DNA of 8,616 bases from Roseburia sp. (GTDB taxonomy: Bacteria > Bacillota > Clostridia > Lachnospirales > Lachnospiraceae), in the NCBI GenBank assembly GCA_003483745.1, contig DMYD01000055.1:20295-28910 (forward strand), in the 5' to 3' direction. Both the position numbers and the translations under genes were made by a program. A model generated the notes under the pieces. That model had not been told where the DNA came from. It searched no databases and was given only the letters and a program-made list of their open reading frames with translations. Below are positions 1-6,283 of the stretch, in pieces (the first letter of the stretch is position 1; every line of letters begins with the position of its first letter).

Positions 1-49
1 ATTTGCACCGGGATTTTTATTGTTGATCCGCTTATGCAATCTATTGTTC

Positions 50-424
50 TTATTTTACAGCGATAGCTTCAATCTCAAGCATGACATCTTTTGGCAGACG
101 CGCAACTTCCACACAACTTCTGGATGGGAATGCTCCGTCAAAAAATGTTGCATATACTTCATTGATTGCCCCGAAGTCGTTCATCTCTTTGATAAATACT
201 GTTGTTTTAACAACGTTTGCCATACTGGTTCCAGCTGCTTCTAACAGATTAGAAAGGTTGGTCAGAGCCTGTTTTGCCTGTGCCACGGAGCCTTCCGGGA
301 TTTCACCGGTTTCCGGTACAACCGGAATAATACCTGATGTATAAACCATTCCGTTTACTTCGATTGCCTGTGAATAAGGTCCGATTGCTGCCGGTGCCTT
401 GTCTGTACTGATGACTTTTTTCAT
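50..424 (-). CDS. ridA: RidA family reactive intermediate/imine deaminase
   Basis: A 124-residue protein of the RidA/YjgF/YER057c/UK114 family, at the family's usual length. Members hydrolyse reactive enamines and imines (for example 2-aminoacrylate released by PLP enzymes) to ketoacids and ammonia in the cytoplasm, acting as trimers with active sites at subunit interfaces. Visible signatures are GPYSQA (residues 15-20), the strand around SGIIPV, and the C-terminal RSCVEVARLPKDV block. In that block Arg102 matches the conserved substrate-carboxylate-binding arginine, and the EIEA segment follows at 117-120. The ATG has an AAGGAA ribosome site about 7 nt upstream. It lies 53 nt downstream of cvfB on the same strand, but a promoter in that gap suggests it can be expressed alone. 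No terminator is visible in the 49 bases left before the window edge. Identification is very secure; the physiological substrate is not. Confidence 0.96.
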   Translation of the reverse strand: MKKVISTDKAPAAIGPYSQAIEVNGMVYTSGIIPVVPETGEIPEGSVAQAKQALTNLSNLLEAAGTSMANVVKTTVFIKEMNDFGAINEVYATFFDGAFPSRSCVEVARLPKDVMLEIEAIAVK

Positions 425-456
425 AATATTTTCCTTCTTTCTGTCAATTTTTTCCT

Positions 457-485
457 ATCATAGCATATGCTATAGAATTAATCAA
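457..485 (-). promoter_or_regulatory. Probable sigma-A promoter of ridA with an extended -10
   Basis: Minus-strand TTGATT (480-485), a 17-bp spacer, then TATGAT (457-462) preceded by TGC, an extended -10. It lies 33 nt upstream of the ridA ATG. The -35 box touches the cvfB stop codon (478-480). The perfect palindrome ATAGCATATGCTAT (460-473) covers part of the spacer and -10, so it could be an operator. Promoter call is by consensus match only. Confidence 0.6.
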
Positions 486-1314
486 TTTTACGAATCGACT
501 TTTCTTTGATCTCAATCCGGTGTTCTTTGTATAGTCTTCCAACTGCTCTCTTGAATGCATTCTTGCTGAGTCCTGTCTCTCTTTTGATAACTTCCGGAGA
601 AGACTTATCCGTAAATGGAAGTACACCTGCAAATTCCTCAATAACCTGCATTACCTTTTCGGCATCTGCATCCATCTGAAGATAAGCTTTCTGGCGCATG
701 GTAATATCTAACTTTCCATCCGGCTTTACATTCGTCACGGTTGCCTCGATCACATCACCGATACGGAGCATACTGTGATCTTCAAACGATGGCAGCATTG
801 CAGAATACTTATCATCCACTGCAACAAATGTTCCAAAATTGTCACTGAACTCATAAACACGACCGTTTACAATATCGCCGGTATGATATGGCGATTCTAA
901 CGACAGGAGATCATACAAATGTTTCATGCTTGCACACAGACGTCTGCTCTTGTCAATGTATAATGTCACTAAAACCTCATCCTCCGGTTGAACCTTAACC
1001 GTCATCTCTTTATATGGAAGAAACAGGTCTTTTTCCAGTCCCCAGTCAAGGAATGCGCCAATCTTTCCAACCTCTTTTACAGTCAGCACTGCAAGTCCGC
1101 CCAACGTCAGCTTCGGTGTGTTTGTCGTCGCGATAAGCCGGTCCTTAGAATCTTTATATAAAAACACCTTGATTTCATCCCCGATTTTCGTTCCTTCGGG
1201 CACCTGTTTTTCCGGCAGTAACACACGTGTTTCATCCTCCATATGCTCTGCAAGATAAACGCCAAATTCTACTTTTTTTATCACAACAAGTTTCTGATAT
1301 TCACCTAATCGCAT
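478..1314 (-). CDS. cvfB: CvfB/YitL-type S1 RNA-binding protein
   Basis: A 278-residue cytoplasmic protein matching the CvfB (conserved virulence factor B, B. subtilis YitL) architecture. It has tandem S1-like OB folds at roughly residues 4-62, 70-131 and 146-208, and a C-terminal winged-helix domain at about 222-278 (EVIKRETGLSKNAFKRAVGR is the helix-turn-helix-like core). The second S1 unit shows the family pattern VGKIGAFLDWGLEKDLFLP. In Staphylococcus aureus CvfB binds RNA and influences virulence-gene expression; in commensal Clostridia the role is not established. Length fits the family. The ATG lies 2 nt after the thioesterase TAA, with an AAAGG ribosome site inside that gene's last codons, so the two are probably co-transcribed and translationally coupled. 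Family assignment is strong; the regulatory target is unknown. Confidence 0.92.
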   Translation of the reverse strand: MRLGEYQKLVVIKKVEFGVYLAEHMEDETRVLLPEKQVPEGTKIGDEIKVFLYKDSKDRLIATTNTPKLTLGGLAVLTVKEVGKIGAFLDWGLEKDLFLPYKEMTVKVQPEDEVLVTLYIDKSRRLCASMKHLYDLLSLESPYHTGDIVNGRVYEFSDNFGTFVAVDDKYSAMLPSFEDHSMLRIGDVIEATVTNVKPDGKLDITMRQKAYLQMDADAEKVMQVIEEFAGVLPFTDKSSPEVIKRETGLSKNAFKRAVGRLYKEHRIEIKEKSIRKID

Positions 1315-1316
1315 TT

Positions 1317-2060
1317 TTATGATTGCCTTTCTTTTTTCTGAATCCGAAAGCAGATGATAGCATATGGTGCACCTTTTTCATCCGCCAAAGTAACTGTGAT
1401 CTGCTCCGCCTCTGTCGTGACAACAGGATACAGCATATCTCCTAACATTGCAGCTTTACGATACTCTGCACGAAGCCCACAGACCAAAACATTTTCCGGC
1501 AGGTATTCCTCCGCTACCAGAATGTATTTTCCATTATTCATATGATGGTTCGTATCAATGTAAAAACGGGAAACACGCACCGGTTCCTTTTCTACGCTTT
1601 TTTGCGCTGCATCATCCGGTAAACTGATCTTGCGATCTGCCCATTTCCCCGGTATCTCGTCCTTGATCTCTGGTATATAAACTTCCTGCATGCGTTCCGA
1701 TACCCGTGTGGGACGCATTTTCTCCGTATCCATAAATACCCATACAGAATTTGCCTCCGCAAATATCTCGCCATTTTCTCCCTCTATCCGGAAATTACGA
1801 TATCCATAAAATCCGTGAAATGCATATGGCCATGTACTGACCTTGATATGCTGCCCCATCTGCGGATATCTGTAAACTTTGATCTCCCAGGAAGATAACA
1901 CCCATGCCACCTGTTCTTTTGCAAGATAATCTACACCAACGCCAAAGTCCTCTGATTCAAACGTACAGCAATCCTGCAGATAATCTAACAAAGACGGTAA
2001 TGTCAGTTCCTTTTCACTATTTACTTCACTGTAACGCACACGGCTGTTAAAACTATACAT
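1317..2060 (-). CDS. Acyl-ACP thioesterase (two-hotdog, FatA/FatB-like)
   Basis: A 247-residue protein with two hotdog domains (about 1-125 and 150-247), as in bacterial acyl-ACP thioesterases of the Acyl-ACP_TE family. These hydrolyse acyl-acyl carrier protein to free fatty acid and ACP in the cytoplasm, ending or diverting fatty acid synthesis. The start reads MYSFNSRVRYSEVN, the usual substrate-entry strand. The second domain has DTNHHMNNGKY (169-179), containing the Asp-x-Asn-x-His catalytic core known from plant FatB. The position where many relatives have a Glu (YxKEA) reads YRKAA here, Ala203. The ATG has a GAGG ribosome site 6 nt upstream. It is the first gene of the likely operon with cvfB. 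Chain-length preference cannot be read from sequence. Family call is firm. Confidence 0.93.
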   Translation of the reverse strand: MYSFNSRVRYSEVNSEKELTLPSLLDYLQDCCTFESEDFGVGVDYLAKEQVAWVLSSWEIKVYRYPQMGQHIKVSTWPYAFHGFYGYRNFRIEGENGEIFAEANSVWVFMDTEKMRPTRVSERMQEVYIPEIKDEIPGKWADRKISLPDDAAQKSVEKEPVRVSRFYIDTNHHMNNGKYILVAEEYLPENVLVCGLRAEYRKAAMLGDMLYPVVTTEAEQITVTLADEKGAPYAIICFRIQKKERQS

Positions 2061-2127
2061 AAAATGCCTCGATTTCTGGTATTTTAAATTTTTCTGACTG
2101 CTTTTCTAGTTTTGTTCTTTTGTTATG

Positions 2128-2177
2128 CTACCACATTTCAGAGAGTTATGGTAGGGATTTTCGAAATTTTCTGTCAG
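2128..2177 (-). promoter_or_regulatory. Possible promoter/operator for the thioesterase-cvfB operon
   Basis: Minus-strand CTGACA (2172-2177), an 18-bp spacer and TACCAT (2148-2153) form a weak sigma-A-like promoter about 90 nt upstream of the thioesterase ATG. An inverted repeat, CTACCA (2128-2133) and TGGTAG (2149-2154), overlaps the -10, so a dimeric repressor could bind there. A competing -10 (TAGCAT, 2125-2130) exists. Both matches are modest. Confidence 0.28.
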
Positions 2178-2205
2178 CGAACGCTATTCTCTACGCCCTC
2201 TGGGC

Positions 2206-2239
2206 AAAAAAATAACCTCAGCAGTTCTCACTGCTGAGG
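2206..2239 (-). terminator. Intrinsic terminator of the tRNA-Gln gene
   Basis: On the minus strand CCTCAGCAG, a TGAGAA loop and CTGCTGAGG form a perfect 9-bp stem, followed by TTATTTTTTT. It begins 10 nt after the tRNA 3' end and so closes a single-tRNA transcription unit. It also insulates the thioesterase operon from yigZ read-through. Confidence 0.93.
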
Positions 2240-2248
2240 TCTCATTAG

Positions 2249-2320
2249 CAGGGCTACAAGGATTCGAACCTTGAAATGACGGAGTCAGAGTCCGTTGCCT
2301 TACCGTTTGGCGATAGCCCT
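2249..2320 (-). tRNA. tRNA-Gln, anticodon CTG
   Basis: A complete 72-nt cloverleaf. The acceptor stem AGGGCTA pairs with TAGCCCT (7 bp) with discriminator G. The D arm is GCC/GGC. The anticodon stem ACGGA/TCCGT encloses loop CTCTGAC, giving anticodon CTG (window positions 2286-2288), which reads CAG. The T arm CAAGG/CCTTG has loop TTCGAAT. The 3' CCA is not encoded and must be added after transcription. In most Firmicutes Gln-tRNA is made by misacylation with Glu and GatCAB amidation; that is family knowledge, not visible here. It has its own promoter and terminator and is not in a tRNA cluster. Confidence 0.97.
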
Positions 2321-2359
2321 TTATTTTGTTTTCAGCTTTTCGCGCCGTCAACAATAGCT

Positions 2360-2388
2360 ATTATATATGAGTGAAATAAAATTGTCAA
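2360..2388 (-). promoter_or_regulatory. Consensus promoter of tRNA-Gln
   Basis: Perfect sigma-A hexamers on the minus strand: TTGACA (2383-2388), a 17-bp spacer and TATAAT (2360-2365). Transcription would start near 2353, about 30 nt before the mature tRNA. The TGA inside the -35 hexamer is the stop codon of the upstream gene yigZ. Confidence 0.92.
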
Positions 2389-3035
2389 CTGTTTTTTTCA
2401 AAAATTTGTAATTTTTTTTCAACCATCGCATATAATACCGTCTCACCCCAGGAAATATCCGCTTTTCCATTGGTTGCCTCGATAATTTCTTTCTCTGTCT
2501 GTTCCTGCATCTTGGCCGGAACCATCAGGAGCAGTTCAACTTTTTCGGTATAAATGGTATCAATTAATGTCAGTCCATTTTGTGCGATCAGATACTGTAA
2601 TTTTCCAAGTCCGGTATAATCTGTCCCGACTGACAGCCTGCGTCCTTCCTTTTTATCAATAATGACACTTGCAGCAAGCCCTTCCTGAACCGATTTCTGA
2701 TATGCACGCACAAGACCGCCGGTTCCAAGAAGCACTCCGCCAAAATATCTGGTAACAACCACAGCCACATTATGGATATCTTCGCGCAGCAGCACATCAA
2801 GCATCGGCCTTCCTGCTGTCTGTGCCGGTTCCCCGTCATCTGAACAGCGGCTCATCTCCTGTCTGTCCCCAATGACAAAAGCAGAACAGTTATGTCTTGC
2901 GTCCCAGTATTTCTTTTTCATTTCTGCAATAAATGCAGTTGCTTCTTCTTCCGAAGAAACCGGTCGTACGGTTGCAATAAATCTTGATTTTTTTTCTATA
3001 ATTTCTGCTTCTCCACCGGAATATACTGTTTTCAT
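2385..3035 (-). CDS. yigZ: YigZ/YvyE (IMPACT, UPF0029) family protein
   Basis: A 216-residue protein of the YigZ/YvyE family, the bacterial relatives of eukaryotic IMPACT. The N-terminal UPF0029 domain shows KKSRFIA (15-21), WDARHNCSAFVIG (44-56), SDDGEPAQTAGRP (65-77) and VVVTRYFGGVLLGTGGLVRAY (92-112). A ferredoxin-like DUF1949 domain follows at about 135-205. IMPACT proteins regulate translation through GCN1; the bacterial function is unclear, possibly nucleic-acid or ribosome related. I chose the ATG at 3035 because GAGAGGG lies 6 nt upstream of it. The in-frame ATG at 3041 (two residues longer) directly abuts that site, leaving no spacing. No terminator separates it from the tRNA-Gln unit, so some read-through into the tRNA is likely. 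Confidence 0.94.
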   Translation of the reverse strand: MKTVYSGGEAEIIEKKSRFIATVRPVSSEEEATAFIAEMKKKYWDARHNCSAFVIGDRQEMSRCSDDGEPAQTAGRPMLDVLLREDIHNVAVVVTRYFGGVLLGTGGLVRAYQKSVQEGLAASVIIDKKEGRRLSVGTDYTGLGKLQYLIAQNGLTLIDTIYTEKVELLLMVPAKMQEQTEKEIIEATNGKADISWGETVLYAMVEKKLQIFEKNS

Positions 3036-3143
3036 GCTCATCCCTCTCGCCTAAAATTCTTCAGACTTTTTTATATTTTAATGTGTCGGATATTTCTATA
3101 TAAAAATAAGTATATTTTCAACCCTAATTCTTTGCGTGCCCCT

Positions 3144-3172
3144 ATGGTATCATGTTTTTTTTTGAAATTCAA
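3144..3172 (-). promoter_or_regulatory. Probable promoter of yigZ
   Basis: Minus-strand TTGAAT (3167-3172), a 17-bp spacer and TACCAT (3144-3149) preceded by TGA (an extended -10). It lies about 100 nt upstream of the ATG. A second, weaker candidate is TTGAAA (3116-3121) with TAGAAA (3093-3098). The rest of the 3042-3320 gap is AT-rich spacer carrying this and the divergent PBP promoter. Confidence 0.45.
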
Positions 3173-3215
3173 TTCTTAAAAAAAAATGAAGAAGAACTGT
3201 ATTTTCAGTTTTTCC

Positions 3216-3244
3216 TTTATTCTGACACATTTCTTTGCTATAAT
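3216..3244 (+). promoter_or_regulatory. Probable promoter of the class A PBP gene, extended -10
   Basis: A perfect TATAAT at 3239-3244 is preceded by TGC, giving an extended -10. The best -35 at 17-bp spacing is the poor TTTATT (3216-3221), which an extended -10 can tolerate. It predicts a leader of about 70 nt before the ATG at 3321. A 9-bp hairpin (3191-3214) sits just upstream and may be an operator or simply AT-rich chance. Confidence 0.55.
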
Positions 3245-3320
3245 ATGAAGATGGTTCATTTTGATTATAAAAGTATTTTAATTTCATACCTCATTTTTAT
3301 TACAAAAAAGGAGATCTAAC

Positions 3321-6110
3321 ATGAATTATGGAAAGAAAAGTACGCAAAAGCGCGAAAAAGAATTGACTTCCAAAAGTACCATGATTCGCAAAAAATTTTA
3401 CGTGATTTTTTGTAAGTCGCTGCTTATATGTGTATTTGCCGTCATGGTAATCGGAGCCTGCTCCGGTGTTGGAGTCATTCGTGGAATCATCGCATCAGCT
3501 CCAACGATTGATGATATTGTTGCTACTCCTACCGGTTTCTTGTCCACGGTTTTAGATGCAAATGGAAACCAGACAGCGACATTGGTTGCCTCAGGATCCA
3601 ACCGACGTGCTGTTACAATTGACGAGATACCAAAAAATCTGCAGCATGCCTTTGTTGCCATCGAAGACGAACGTTTCTATGATCACAATGGTATCGACGT
3701 TACAGGTATCATCCGTGCCGGAGTAAAAGGTGTCGCATCTGGTTTTCATTTTTCAGAAGGTGCCAGTACCATCACGCAGCAGCTTTTGAAAAATACCGTT
3801 TTTACCAGTTGGACAAGCGAATCCTCCATGGCTGACAAGTTTGAGCGAAAGTTTCAGGAGCAGTACCTTGCCCTGCAGTTAGAAAAAGTAGTTGACAAAG
3901 ACTGGATCTTAGAAAATTATCTGAATGCGATCAACCTCGGACAAAATACCTTAGGTGTCGGTGTTGCCTCTGAACGTTATTTTGGCAAAGATGTCTCTGA
4001 TCTTACCTTATCAGAATGTGCTGTCTTAGCGGCCATTACCCAGAATCCTTCCAAATATAACCCGATCACCAATCCGCAGGAAAACGCCAAGCGCCGTATG
4101 AAAGTGCTTAACAATATGAAAGATCAGGGTTATATTTCGCAGGATGAATATGATGAAGCTGTTGCAGATAATGTTTATGACCGTATCCAGCTTGTCAATA
4201 TAGAATCTGAAACCAACAGTATTAATTCTTATTTTGTTGACGAACTGACAGATCAGGTCATCCAGGATCTGGTGGAGCAGAAAGGTTACACTGAGACACA
4301 GGCTTACAAGGCACTGTATCAGGGTGGACTTACAATCTACTCTACGCAGGATCCGGAAATTCAGGCGATCTGTGATGACGAAGTAAATAACCTGGACAAT
4401 TACCCGTCCGCGCCTAAAGTATCGTTTTCCTACCGTTTATCCATCCGCTCTGCTGACGGTTCCATATCAAATTACAGCGAACAGACGATGCTTTCCTATT
4501 ACCAGTCTTCAAACAAGAGTTTTTCCATTAATTTTAACTCCGAAGAAGAGGCTGCCGATGCAATTGAACAATATAAAACAGATATCATGAAAGACGGTGA
4601 CACGATTGTAAACGGAAGCGAAACGGTTACCTACACGCTTCAGCCGCAGGCAGCTCTTACGATCATTGATCAGAGTACCGGAAACGTCAAAGCATTAGTC
4701 GGCGGACGTGGCGACAAAACCGCCAACAAAACTTTAAACCGTGCGGCAGATACCACGAGACAGCCAGGATCTACGTTTAAGATCATTGCCGCATATGCAC
4801 CTGCACTTGATGCCGGTGGACTGACACTCGCTTCAGTCCAGGACGATGCACCATATAATTACGGCAGTGGTCAGGGTGGTGCCGTTAACAACTATGATAA
4901 CCGTTATCGCGGCTTCACAACGCTGCGTGAGGCAATCACCAACTCCATCAATGTTGTTACCGTAAAAACATTAGCACAGATTGGTCCCTCTCTCGGATAT
5001 GATTATATCTGTGACTTCGGTATCACAACTGTTGGTCTCGACGAGAGTTCCAATGAAACCTTAGCACTCGGCGGTCTGACACACGGTGTTACCAACTTAG
5101 AGCTTACAGCTGCTTACGCAACGATCGCTAACAGCGGAACTTACATCAAGCCAAAATTCTATACCAAAATTTTAGACCATGATGGAAATGTACTGATCGA
5201 TAATACCGAGCCTGTCTCACACACCGTCTTGAAAGACACTACCGCATGGCTTTTAACCGATGCCATGAAAGATGTTATGACTCAGGGAACCGGTACTCCG
5301 GCTTACTTTGGAAGTTCTATGGCCCAGGCCGGAAAATCCGGTACAACAACCAAAAACCGTGATGCATTGTTTGCCGGCTTCACTCCATATTATACCTGTG
5401 TTGTATGGGGTGGATTTGATGATAACTCGCCACAGTCCGGCGGTCAGACCACTTATCCAAAGAAAATCTGGAAAGCGGTTATGAGCCGCATCCACGAAAA
5501 TCTGGAATACCAGGATTTCACAAAGCCATCCGGGATCGTCACAGCACAGGTTTGCAAAGAATCCGGAAAGCTTGCGATCGCCGGTGTCTGTGATGCGGAT
5601 CCACGCGGCAGCCAGGTCTATACCGAATATTTTGCGGAAGGTACACAGCCGACTGAATACTGTGACCATCATATTGTTGCAAACATTTGTAATGTTTCCG
5701 GTCAGCTTGCCGGTGGTTACTGCCCGACAGATTCCATTTCCTCACGGGTATTCGTTATTGGCGGAACCGTAGGAACAGAAGATACTCCGTATCTTCTCAC
5801 GGATGATTTTAAAAATAACACCTGTACCATGCACAACGAAGGAAACTCCACCTACCAGGGAACTTCCGCATTCTCTGCAGTTCCAGGTGTAAATAAAGAT
5901 AATTCCGGCGGAACACAGGCTCCTGCCGATAATACGCAGCAGACACAACCGCCTGCGGATAATACCAGCAATACACCGGCAAATAATCCCGGTGGTGGTG
6001 ATACGCCATCTGACGGTTCTTCCGGGGGGGATGCATCCACCAACACCGGGGGTGATAATAATTCCGGTGGAAATAATGGATCGAATACCGGAAATGGACC
6101 GGTTCAGTAA
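3321..6110 (+). CDS. Class A penicillin-binding protein (PBP1A family)
   Basis: A 929-residue bifunctional peptidoglycan synthase. A basic cytoplasmic N-terminus (1-25) and one membrane anchor (about 27-57) place the rest outside the cell. The GT51 glycosyltransferase domain polymerises lipid II: catalytic Glu115 lies in EDERFYDHNGID (115-126), followed by GASTITQQLLKN (147-158). The transpeptidase domain cross-links stem peptides and binds beta-lactams: STFK with nucleophile Ser484, SIN (542-544) and KSGT (672-675). All catalytic motifs are intact. A Cys-containing segment (about 730-800) follows, then an 89-residue Gly/Asn/Thr/Pro/Ser tail (about 841-929) with a PADNT repeat, probably a flexible wall-spanning region. 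The tail codes for seven consecutive G (6024-6030). The ATG has AAAGGAG 7 nt upstream. It is transcribed alone, divergent from yigZ. Role in elongation or sporulation cannot be decided here. Confidence 0.96.
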   Translation: MNYGKKSTQKREKELTSKSTMIRKKFYVIFCKSLLICVFAVMVIGACSGVGVIRGIIASAPTIDDIVATPTGFLSTVLDANGNQTATLVASGSNRRAVTIDEIPKNLQHAFVAIEDERFYDHNGIDVTGIIRAGVKGVASGFHFSEGASTITQQLLKNTVFTSWTSESSMADKFERKFQEQYLALQLEKVVDKDWILENYLNAINLGQNTLGVGVASERYFGKDVSDLTLSECAVLAAITQNPSKYNPITNPQENAKRRMKVLNNMKDQGYISQDEYDEAVADNVYDRIQLVNIESETNSINSYFVDELTDQVIQDLVEQKGYTETQAYKALYQGGLTIYSTQDPEIQAICDDEVNNLDNYPSAPKVSFSYRLSIRSADGSISNYSEQTMLSYYQSSNKSFSINFNSEEEAADAIEQYKTDIMKDGDTIVNGSETVTYTLQPQAALTIIDQSTGNVKALVGGRGDKTANKTLNRAADTTRQPGSTFKIIAAYAPALDAGGLTLASVQDDAPYNYGSGQGGAVNNYDNRYRGFTTLREAITNSINVVTVKTLAQIGPSLGYDYICDFGITTVGLDESSNETLALGGLTHGVTNLELTAAYATIANSGTYIKPKFYTKILDHDGNVLIDNTEPVSHTVLKDTTAWLLTDAMKDVMTQGTGTPAYFGSSMAQAGKSGTTTKNRDALFAGFTPYYTCVVWGGFDDNSPQSGGQTTYPKKIWKAVMSRIHENLEYQDFTKPSGIVTAQVCKESGKLAIAGVCDADPRGSQVYTEYFAEGTQPTEYCDHHIVANICNVSGQLAGGYCPTDSISSRVFVIGGTVGTEDTPYLLTDDFKNNTCTMHNEGNSTYQGTSAFSAVPGVNKDNSGGTQAPADNTQQTQPPADNTSNTPANNPGGGDTPSDGSSGGDASTNTGGDNNSGGNNGSNTGNGPVQ

Positions 6111-6130
6111 TATATATTTTTCATTTTATA

Positions 6131-6204
6131 AAACATAAAAATACCGGAGTTCCATTTAAGTGTCGATACACACCTCAAACGGAACTCCGGCATTTTTTAT
6201 GTTT
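6131..6204. terminator. Long bidirectional terminator hairpin between convergent genes
   Basis: The arms CCGGAGTTCC (6144-6153) and GGAACTCCGG (6181-6190) pair perfectly. They are extended outward by AAACATAAAA and its complement with one mismatch, giving T-rich tails in both directions. It lies 20 nt after the PBP stop and 10 nt after the end of the surface-protein reading frame on the other strand, so it probably stops both transcripts. The inner 27 nt also pair, making the hairpin unusually long. Confidence 0.85.
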
Positions 6205-6214
6205 CTATTTATTA

Positions 6215-6283
6215 TTATCGCTTTACATTAATGGTTCTGGTCTTACTCCAGGCTCCATAATAATATTTCTTACCAACTTTTAC
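6215..6283 (-). pseudogene. Out-of-frame C-terminal end of the surface protein's FN3 domain
   Basis: This stretch encodes VKVGKKYYYGAWSKTRTINVKR and a stop, the typical final strands of a bacterial FN3 domain (GKKYYGAWSK...). It is in a different frame from the 417-residue surface protein upstream, which stops at 6270. Removing one base from the AAAA run at 6278-6281 would join the two into a 435-residue protein ending at 6215. It is either a real frameshift or a sequencing error. Confidence 0.75.

Noticed and set aside
441..447. Minus-strand TTGACA just before ridA as a -35 box
   Set aside because: A -10 at 17-bp spacing would fall on the ridA start codon; the TTGATT/TATGAT pair fits better.
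444..641. Minus-strand 65-codon ORF overlapping the cvfB 3' end
   Set aside because: Shadow frame of cvfB with no domain similarity; the cvfB frame is clearly coding.
2191..2212. GCCC-TCT-GGGC with an A-run as a second terminator
   Set aside because: The 4-bp stem with a 3-nt loop is too weak, and the A-run belongs to the tRNA terminator's T-tract on the minus strand.
2249..2320. tRNA gene as an integration site of a mobile element
   Set aside because: No integrase and no duplicated tRNA 3' end in the window; flanking genes are housekeeping.
5253..5672. Minus-strand 139-codon ORF inside the PBP gene
   Set aside because: Antisense to intact transpeptidase coding sequence, with no ribosome site and no recognisable motif; it is long by chance.
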